Assembly: GCA_003233545.1 (NCBI GenBank)
Contig: QILZ01000379.1
Location: 1-19,673 of the forward strand
Direction of reading: 5' to 3'
Length of the DNA stretch: 19,673 nucleotides
Source of the DNA: Spirochaetales bacterium
Lineage (GTDB): Bacteria; Spirochaetota; Spirochaetia; SZUA-6
Shown here: in pieces, positions 14,544 to 19,673 of the stretch
How the letters are laid out: each line of letters begins with the position of its first letter
How positions within the stretch are numbered: the first letter of the stretch is position 1
Position numbers and translations under genes: made by a program
Notes under the pieces: generated by a model
Told to the model about the DNA's origin: nothing
Seen by the model: only the letters and a program-made list of their open reading frames with translations
Databases searched by the model: none

Positions 14544-14771
14544 TCAGCGCAAAGCCCTTTCGATTTCCGGCTGATTAAACCCGACAATTATCTTTCCGTT
14601 TATATCGAGTACGGGTACCCCCATCTGTCCCGATTTCCGCACCATTTCATCCGCTTTCCTTCTGTCCGAAGCAACATTATACTCCCTGAAAGGTATTTTT
14701 CTCTCCATGAAGTAATGCTTTGCCTTTCTGCAAAAAGAACATGTTGGTGTTGAATAAATTATAACCGCCAT
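14544..14771 (-). CDS. glutaredoxin-like protein (YruB/NrdH type)
   Basis: A 75-residue thioredoxin-fold protein. It begins MAVIIYSTPTCSFC, with the CxxC redox pair C11/C14 right after the first strand, and has the cis-proline segment GVPVLDI at 51-57 and a conserved GFNQPEIERAL end. Length and motifs fit the short glutaredoxins of the YruB/NrdH group, which reduce disulfides in the cytoplasm and are often reduced by thioredoxin reductase rather than glutathione. A GGGAGG ribosome binding site precedes the ATG. It is first in a unit with the OsmC-like gene, behind a promoter with a palindrome over its -10 box. Confidence 0.88.
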   Translation of the reverse strand: MAVIIYSTPTCSFCRKAKHYFMERKIPFREYNVASDRRKADEMVRKSGQMGVPVLDINGKIIVGFNQPEIERALR

Positions 14772-14790
14772 TTCTTCCTCCCTGATTGTT

Positions 14791-14826
14791 TATAGTAAAA
14801 ATACTATATTCAATTTCTAACGTCAA
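14791..14826 (-). promoter_or_regulatory. promoter of the glutaredoxin-OsmC unit with an overlapping palindrome
   Basis: On the minus strand, TTGACG (14826-14821) is followed after 17 bases by TATTTT (14803-14798). The -10 box sits in the centre of a perfect 18-base palindrome, TATAGTA-AAAA-TACTATA (14791-14808). A repressor bound there would block the promoter. The regulator is unknown; a redox or metal regulator would fit the genes, but that is inference. Confidence 0.45.
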
Positions 14827-14858
14827 GATTAATTTTCGGCTAAGACATTTAAAACGGA

Positions 14859-14885
14859 TTGAAAAAGATAGGCCGATAGTATAGA
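14859..14885 (+). promoter_or_regulatory. weak candidate promoter for the ThyX-like gene
   Basis: TTGAAA (14859-14864), a short 15-base spacer, then TATAGA (14880-14885). The predicted start of transcription falls at or one base before the ATG at 14893. No ribosome binding site is visible in between, so the gene may be translated from a leaderless or nearly leaderless transcript. Confidence 0.3.
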
Positions 14886-14892
14886 AATAGTT

Positions 14893-16320
14893 ATGCATGT
14901 TGCATTGGCCGGAATTAATATCGACACGATTCTGTTGGAAAAGATAAAAACCTCTCTCGGAGAAGAAGCATCCGGATTAACCCCCGAAACACTTTCCGCA
15001 TCGTATGCCCGGATATCACGAAGTAAAAAAACAATCAGGTCTCTAAGGGAAAGTGCCGTTAAAGAGGTCGAAAAAGCCCGCAGGTCGAATAAAAAAATTA
15101 TATTCGAAATGGGACATGCATCCGTTGCGGAGCACGCCGTTTTAAACTTTGATGTTTCCGGAATATCGCGTTATGCTGTTGAGTTTATCGAAAATTTCAG
15201 GCTTGCATCGTTTACCGAAAAATCGCAGAGATATGTTCTATTCAAAGAGGAATACAAAGTACCGAAAGAGATACTTAACGGGAAATACGAAAAAGAGTAT
15301 CGTGATACCATACACACTCTTGCTTCGATCTATTCGGAAATATATGAAAAACTCACAGCCCGTAATATCGAAGAGGAATCCGCAAAGGAAGATTCCCGGT
15401 ATGCAACAAGTCTTGCAGCCCTGACTCAGTTCGGCATGACGATCAATGCAAGAAGCCTGGAATACATGATAGTACGGCTTAAAAACTCATCACTTTCGGA
15501 ACTGAAAGATTTCGCATCCGATCTTTATGAGAGTATCAGGGATACAGTACCCTCACTCGTCAAATATATCGAACAGGATCCGTACTACAAAGAATTTTAC
15601 GGCAGCCCGGAAAAGGACAGCCGCGGCAGGGACAGTTATCCCGGAACGGCGGAAACGGAAGTGCACTCCTCTGTTTACCCCGAAGTGATATTATCAGATT
15701 ATGATAACGCAGGTGAGAATAAGATACTTGCTTCCATGCTGTTCCGGAACGGCGGCAGAAGCCTCGAACATTACATATCATTGTTAAATAAAAGCAGCGA
15801 TGAGTACAAATACTGCCTTCTTAAACCTCTCTTTAAGGAAATGAAGGCATATCACCCTCTTCCGAGATTCTTTGAGCTTGCAGACCTGACATTTCAGGTG
15901 GAATGTTCGGCATCCGCTTATGCCCAGCTTAAACGTCACAGAATGACAGTACAGATACCCCAGCACTATAACCCCGGGCTCGGGTACACTGTTCCCCCGG
16001 TCATTAAGTCTTCCGGACTCGAAGATTTAATCGCAAAAGCCTATGAGATTTCTACAAAACTTTTTTATAAAATCCGCTCCGAAGCCGGACAAGCAGCACA
16101 ATATATACTTACAAATGCACACAGACGAAGAGTATTAGTAAAACTCGACATCAGGGAGCTGTACCATATTTCCAGATTAAGATGTGATAAATATGCACAG
16201 TGGGAAATCCGCAAAGTCGCGGAGAAGATGGTCGAACTTGCACGGGATAAGTATCCGCTTGTAACCCTTCTGGCGTGCGGAAAAGACAGATTTACAGCAT
16301 GCAGACAAAAATTAGATTAG
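14893..16320 (+). CDS. tandem-duplicated ThyX-like (flavin-dependent thymidylate synthase family) protein
   Basis: 475 residues made of two Thy1 domains, about 60-230 and 265-465; ordinary ThyX is about 220-260 residues. ThyX makes dTMP from dUMP using FAD and methylene-tetrahydrofolate, with signature RHRxxSxNExSxRY. The first domain reads NFRLASFTEKSQRY (101-114), losing the first R and the H but keeping R, S, E and SxRY. The second reads RHR at 348-350 and then diverges. Likewise NARSL (185-189) is in the first domain, and RLR with AQWEIR (428-440) in the second. The two halves may together form a working site, or the protein may have changed role. thyA and an ordinary thyX are not in the window. 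No ribosome binding site precedes the ATG. Confidence 0.85.
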   Translation: MHVALAGINIDTILLEKIKTSLGEEASGLTPETLSASYARISRSKKTIRSLRESAVKEVEKARRSNKKIIFEMGHASVAEHAVLNFDVSGISRYAVEFIENFRLASFTEKSQRYVLFKEEYKVPKEILNGKYEKEYRDTIHTLASIYSEIYEKLTARNIEEESAKEDSRYATSLAALTQFGMTINARSLEYMIVRLKNSSLSELKDFASDLYESIRDTVPSLVKYIEQDPYYKEFYGSPEKDSRGRDSYPGTAETEVHSSVYPEVILSDYDNAGENKILASMLFRNGGRSLEHYISLLNKSSDEYKYCLLKPLFKEMKAYHPLPRFFELADLTFQVECSASAYAQLKRHRMTVQIPQHYNPGLGYTVPPVIKSSGLEDLIAKAYEISTKLFYKIRSEAGQAAQYILTNAHRRRVLVKLDIRELYHISRLRCDKYAQWEIRKVAEKMVELARDKYPLVTLLACGKDRFTACRQKLD

Positions 16321-16349
16321 GACCGGTACTTTTGTGACGTGGCATTTTA

Positions 16350-17843
16350 TTATATCTGGAAACGGGCCCTCTGCTGATCGAAGGCTTTACTGAGCCTTTC
16401 CTGAATAGCGTTTAACTGTGCTTCCGTTTCTATGCCGAAATCCATTAAAACATTTTTATCAATCTGATCGAAGAGTACCTTCTCTCTTTCAAAATCACAG
16501 ACAGCATTGGCAAGATACACAGTATAAACAATTCCCGTAAACTTAGGATCGCATTCCATTGGTTCATGATGATACTCTATCGCCGAAACAAGCTGCTCCG
16601 GGAAATTCCACTTCCGCGCAATCATGCCGCCTATCTCCGCATGATTTAACCCGACGGAAAGATCTTCGAGCATTCTTGTAGGTATGCCTTTCTCTTTACA
16701 TACATTCTTAATTTTATCCAGAAGGTCCGGATGAAAGGATGCTATAATAATTTTTCCCAGATCATGCAGGATGCCGCCGACATAAACATCGTCTAAGATT
16801 TCCTTTTTCCTCTTAAAACTCTTTGCAAGATTATATGCGTAAAAAGCCGCTCTGTACGAATGCTGCCACAGGGTACGCATTTCACTGTACTTCTCGCCCA
16901 GTATTTTCTGTGTCCCGTAGGAATACAGCAGGTTACGCAGACCCCGCATACCCACAAGTTTAACCGCTTCCGCAATGTTATCAACCTTTTTGGGAAGCAT
17001 AAACTGGGCTGAATTCACTAACTTCAGAAGGTCCGCGGTTAAAGAAGGATCCATGCTTATCTGACGTGCTATATCGGTAATCTCGGAATCCGGGTCTGTT
17101 ATAAGTTTTTGAAGATATACAATATTCTCAGGAAACTGCGGCAGGCTCTCTATCTCCTTTACAATAGTCTGGGTAAGAAGATCGAGTTTCTCAAGGTGAA
17201 CATCGGAAAAGGGAATAACGATCCTTGCAACTGTTTCTCCGTCATCTATATCGACATTAAATGCTTCTTCATCCAAACCGATTTTTTTAAGCATCAGAAC
17301 CAGAATAACAATTCCCAGACCGGCTCCTTCCGTACTATCCAGCACCGTAGAAAAGGCCTCTTCCAGAGATGTAAAGGCCCGTGAGCGGGCAATTCTATCA
17401 TAAATCCGGATCTGTTCCTTCTTTGTTATCTCCACATTGTTTCTAACCGATATTGCGAATGTTTTACCCCTGGTCTGAAAAATTATCTTTATATACAGAC
17501 CGAGTTCTTTCTGCTTCTGCAGATAGTACTGAATATTACTTAAAGTCTCCTCTTTAAAATGCTTCATCCCGTGTTCGTAGTCATGATTATCATTTAAATC
17601 GAGACCTTTTTCCAGGAAAAACACCCTCTTTGTGTTTGCCTTTTTTGCATTAACCGCAAGCTCTTTAAGGCAGTAAGACAACGTATCCTTAAGCTTTTCC
17701 TGTCCAAGCTCCGAAAGAAACATTTCAAGAACTTTTTCCAGGTACTCCTCCGTCTCGTGAGGCAGGGTATAGGTTTTAAATGTTAGGGGAATAGAATTAT
17801 GTGCGGCACGTTTTATCTGTGCAACTTCGATTTCTGCTGGCAT
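16350..17843 (-). CDS. HDOD-domain signalling protein with an N-terminal histidine-kinase-like ATPase domain
   Basis: 497 residues, cytoplasmic. The N-terminal ~50-212 looks like a GHKL ATPase: an N-box KELAVNAKKAN at 60-70 (N65), VRNN at 133-136, and a glycine loop TEGAGLGI at 171-178. I see no phospho-acceptor histidine domain. The second half (~230-460) is an HDOD domain, from LPQFPENI at 234-241 through SMDPSLTADLLKLVNSAQF at 263-281, with HDLGK at 360-364 and EYHHEP at 423-428. HDOD proteins act in bacterial signalling and stress or motility control, usually without catalysis. It has a good promoter (17872-17899) and an AGGTGG ribosome binding site, and converges with the ThyX-like gene. 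Confidence 0.85.
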   Translation of the reverse strand: MPAEIEVAQIKRAAHNSIPLTFKTYTLPHETEEYLEKVLEMFLSELGQEKLKDTLSYCLKELAVNAKKANTKRVFFLEKGLDLNDNHDYEHGMKHFKEETLSNIQYYLQKQKELGLYIKIIFQTRGKTFAISVRNNVEITKKEQIRIYDRIARSRAFTSLEEAFSTVLDSTEGAGLGIVILVLMLKKIGLDEEAFNVDIDDGETVARIVIPFSDVHLEKLDLLTQTIVKEIESLPQFPENIVYLQKLITDPDSEITDIARQISMDPSLTADLLKLVNSAQFMLPKKVDNIAEAVKLVGMRGLRNLLYSYGTQKILGEKYSEMRTLWQHSYRAAFYAYNLAKSFKRKKEILDDVYVGGILHDLGKIIIASFHPDLLDKIKNVCKEKGIPTRMLEDLSVGLNHAEIGGMIARKWNFPEQLVSAIEYHHEPMECDPKFTGIVYTVYLANAVCDFEREKVLFDQIDKNVLMDFGIETEAQLNAIQERLSKAFDQQRARFQI

Positions 17844-17871
17844 ACGGCAACCACCTGTATTTTACTTAAAC

Positions 17872-17899
17872 TGTATATGGCAAATCTTCATAATGTCAA
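17872..17899 (-). promoter_or_regulatory. sigma-70 promoter of the HDOD gene
   Basis: On the minus strand, a perfect TTGACA (17899-17894), a 16-base spacer, then TATACA (17877-17872). The predicted transcript starts near 17865, giving a leader of about 22 bases before the ATG at 17843, which has an AGGTGG ribosome binding site. A GTAAAC-TGCTCC-GTTTAC palindrome lies just upstream (17904-17921). Confidence 0.6.
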
Positions 17900-17961
17900 G
17901 CCGGTAAACTGCTCCGTTTACTACCTATTGTACTACTTAAAGGAAAAAAATACATCTTTTT

Positions 17962-18081
17962 TTAACCGGAATTATCATCTTTTATTCCCATGAGTTTCAA
18001 AAGTACAAGAAGATGCCCCGTATCCTGATAAATATATTCATTACCGGTTAAACGCCGTGCAGCAATAACGAACGCCTCATA
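17962..18081 (-). other. 39 open codons in frame after the UPF0016 stop
   Basis: Immediately after the TGA of the UPF0016 gene the same frame stays open for 39 codons to a TAA at 17962-17964. It reads like a soluble protein C-terminus, with an ARRLTGNEYIYQDTGHL segment and the end MGIKDDNSG. No ATG, GTG or TTG start lies at its head. It could be the remnant of a deleted gene's 3' end, or chance; I have no family for it. Confidence 0.25.
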
Positions 18082-18366
18082 TCAACTCTTAACAGCTTCA
18101 AAAATCGTTAAACTGCCGAATACAAGAAACAGAATTCCCGCAGCAATTTTCGTAATTTTTACAGGAACCAGTTTTCCGAATGTTTCTCCGACAATGACAG
18201 CTATTAAAGTCGTTGTAATTAAAGCCGCGGATGCCCCGATAAAAACAGACAGGAAGGATTTGCTCCTCGATGCAAAGGCAAAAGTCGTAATCTGAGTTTT
18301 GTCGCCAAGCTCTGCAAGAAATATCATTAAAAACGTCGATGCAATAACCCTAAAATTTATAAACAT
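18082..18366 (-). CDS. single-domain UPF0016/GDT1-family membrane transporter
   Basis: 94 residues, almost entirely three hydrophobic helices (~5-20, ~38-62, ~68-92), with the family signature AELGDKTQ at 18-25. The acidic residues E19 and D22 are thought to bind the cation. Relatives transport Mn2+ or Ca2+ (TMEM165/Gdt1, bacterial MneA). Most bacterial members carry two copies of this unit in about 190-230 residues, or two adjacent single-unit genes. Here there is one unit, with no partner beside it, so it would need to form a homodimer or pair with a product encoded elsewhere. The ATG has no ribosome binding site; a TATAAT box lies exactly seven bases upstream. Confidence 0.88.
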   Translation of the reverse strand: MFINFRVIASTFLMIFLAELGDKTQITTFAFASRSKSFLSVFIGASAALITTTLIAVIVGETFGKLVPVKITKIAAGILFLVFGSLTIFEAVKS

Positions 18367-18372
18367 ACGGAA

Positions 18373-18401
18373 ATTATATCCAACCCGGAAAGAATTGAAA
18401 A
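18373..18401 (-). promoter_or_regulatory. promoter of the UPF0016 gene, predicted leaderless
   Basis: On the minus strand, TTTTCA (18401-18396), a 17-base spacer, and a perfect TATAAT (18378-18373). Counting seven bases on puts +1 at 18366, the A of the UPF0016 start codon. There is no Shine-Dalgarno sequence between box and start. Confidence 0.6.
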
Positions 18402-18410
18402 GCCTCTATG

Positions 18411-18440
18411 TTTACAATATAATCCCCGATACGGTATAAT
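18411..18440 (+). promoter_or_regulatory. promoter of the Nif3-family gene, predicted leaderless
   Basis: TTTACA (18411-18416), an 18-base spacer, and a perfect TATAAT (18435-18440). Counting seven bases on puts +1 at 18447, the A of the Nif3-family ATG. It stands back to back with the UPF0016 promoter, nine bases apart. Confidence 0.65.
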
Positions 18441-18446
18441 ATTTAT

Positions 18447-19208
18447 ATGCTTTTAAAAGACTTCGATAAAATGATAAGAGAATTCCTCGATATAGACAGA
18501 ATAGATTCTTCCGACTTATCTCTTAACGGACTCCAGGTAAGCCGCAGTAAAGAGGAACTTAGGAAAATAGCTTTTGCGGTGGATGCATCCATGGAGAGCT
18601 TTAAACGGGCAAATGCCCGGGATGCCGATCTGTTGTTTGTGCATCACGGACTTTTCTGGGGGCGGCCGTACAGACTTACCGGCAGTCTGTATAACAGGAT
18701 ACGATTTCTTATTAAGAATGATCTTGCCCTCTACGCAGTGCATCTTCCCCTGGATATGCATCCTGAAACAGGCAATAACATAGGAATTGTTAAAATGCTG
18801 AATTTAGAATCCGTGGAACCTTTCGGAGACTACCATGGCCTGAAAATCGGCTACAGGGGCCTGCTTCCCTCCGGTAAAACCATGGACGAGATAGCGAATC
18901 TTATAACAGGACAGAACGCCGAACCTGTTACAAAGCTGGCTTTCGGACCTGAAATTATCAAATCGATCGGAATCGTTTCGGGAGGAGCTCCCGAGGTTGT
19001 AACCCAGGCTATCGATGAGAACCTCGATCTCTACATTACGGGGGACGCCTCGCATACTGTCTATCACGAATCGATGGAGGGCAGGATTAATGTACTCTTC
19101 GCCGGCCACTATGCAACGGAGACATGGGGTATTAAACTGATCAAGAAAAAAATAGAAAAGGAAACAGACCTTAACACCATTTTTATTGATATTCCTACCG
19201 GTCTGTGA
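18447..19208 (+). CDS. Nif3-like dinuclear metal-centre protein (YbgI / GTP cyclohydrolase 1 type 2 family)
   Basis: 253 residues, normal for the short bacterial form without the inserted PII-like domain. Metal-site blocks are H66-H67 (LFVHHGLFWG), H99 and D103 (AVHLPLDMHPETGNNIG), and the C-terminal GDASHTVYHE and FAGHYATE segments. Members form hexameric rings with two metals per subunit; their in vivo role is still poorly defined despite the name. The start at 18447 is fixed by the N-terminus aligning with the family and by the promoter that begins there. lspA follows 13 bases after its stop, so they are probably co-transcribed. Confidence 0.9.
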   Translation: MLLKDFDKMIREFLDIDRIDSSDLSLNGLQVSRSKEELRKIAFAVDASMESFKRANARDADLLFVHHGLFWGRPYRLTGSLYNRIRFLIKNDLALYAVHLPLDMHPETGNNIGIVKMLNLESVEPFGDYHGLKIGYRGLLPSGKTMDEIANLITGQNAEPVTKLAFGPEIIKSIGIVSGGAPEVVTQAIDENLDLYITGDASHTVYHESMEGRINVLFAGHYATETWGIKLIKKKIEKETDLNTIFIDIPTGL

Positions 19209-19221
19209 TATTACTTCTGTT

Positions 19222-19673
19222 ATGAAAAAGGAAACAAAAGAGAAATTACTACCGTTAACGCTTTCCGCGGGAATTATAATTATAGATCAAATATCAAAAA
19301 TTATTGTTACTCACGTCCTCCCATATGCAAAACCCGTTGAAATCCTCGGTAATTTTTTAAGGCTGGTCTATGTAAAGAATCCGGCGATCGGATTCAGCAT
19401 AGGACGGAACCTGCCCGCTGCAACACAGCGTACTCTTTTCCTGATCCTTCCCCTTGCAGTTATAATTATACTCTTCCTGTTCTACCTCTTCACCAAAGAA
19501 CTTACCGGATCACAAAGATGGGCTTTTGCAGCCATTATCGGCGGAGGAATCGGTAATATGCTGGATAGATTTATACGAAGCGACGGGGTGGTTGATTTTA
19601 TAGATGTAAAGTTTTACGGTATATTCGGCCTTCGGAGATGGCCTACATTTAATATTGCAGACTCATCCGTTGT
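19222..19673 (+). CDS. lspA: lipoprotein signal peptidase II (3' end outside the window)
   Basis: Cleaves the signal peptide of diacylated prolipoproteins in the cytoplasmic membrane. The first 150 residues are present: four hydrophobic segments (~10-30, ~45-60, ~70-91, ~100-113), IDQISK at 21-26, the VKNPAIGFSI block at 51-60, GNMLDR at 111-116, VVDFIDV at 123-129 (catalytic D125), and FNIADSSV at 143-150 (catalytic D147). The protein is truncated only by the window edge. Spirochaetes rely heavily on lipoproteins. It begins 13 bases after the Nif3-family gene and has no obvious ribosome binding site of its own. Confidence 0.93.
   Translation, partial: MKKETKEKLLPLTLSAGIIIIDQISKIIVTHVLPYAKPVEILGNFLRLVYVKNPAIGFSIGRNLPAATQRTLFLILPLAVIIILFLFYLFTKELTGSQRWAFAAIIGGGIGNMLDRFIRSDGVVDFIDVKFYGIFGLRRWPTFNIADSSV

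Overview
The window looks like a chromosomal segment of a spirochaete (Spirochaetota, probably Spirochaetales). The evidence is the flagellar anti-sigma factor FlgM with the sequence style of spirochaetes, SerRS, ProC and aspartokinase sequences of that flavour, an HDOD regulator fused to an ATPase-like domain, and moderate-to-low GC. This is inferred from protein motifs; no 16S rRNA gene is present. I see no rRNA, tRNA or CRISPR array.

Layout. Positions 1-1440 form an AT-rich accessory patch: the end of an ISL3-type insertion sequence pointing out of the window, a small exported ankyrin-repeat protein, and an orphan SAVED-domain (CBASS-type) protein with no start codon. A roughly 400-base stretch without a convincing gene follows. 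From 1832 to 5487 is a tight threonine operon: aspartokinase (no fused homoserine dehydrogenase), homoserine kinase and threonine synthase. A small exported protein (5594) and a convergent HD-domain protein related to the C-terminal part of CCA-adding enzymes (5919-6989) come next. Then come a small CxxC protein (7125), whose stop overlaps that of the convergent serS, and the proC-serS pair on the minus strand.

A phosphodiesterase (9558) diverges from proC. A two-gene minus-strand unit follows: a 52-residue basic protein and a membrane-anchored zinc-ribbon protein. The plus-strand cluster rsmI - flgM - iron-ADH-like - TrmH-family methyltransferase runs from 10877 to 13876 and combines rRNA/tRNA modification with flagellar gene control. 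A minus-strand group (13839-14771) holds a hypothetical protein, a shortened OsmC-like protein and a glutaredoxin, the last two probably being a redox operon. The right part carries a tandemly duplicated ThyX-like protein, the HDOD regulator, a single-domain UPF0016 transporter, a Nif3-family protein and the start of lspA.

The observations most worth a second look are: the double ThyX whose two halves each keep a different part of the active-site signature; the iron-ADH homologue next to flgM that has lost three of its four metal ligands; the OsmC protein missing its middle and its first catalytic cysteine; a back-to-back promoter pair (18373-18440) whose -10 boxes lie exactly where both transcripts would begin at the A of ATG (leaderless mRNAs); and the orphan SAVED remnant beside an IS end.
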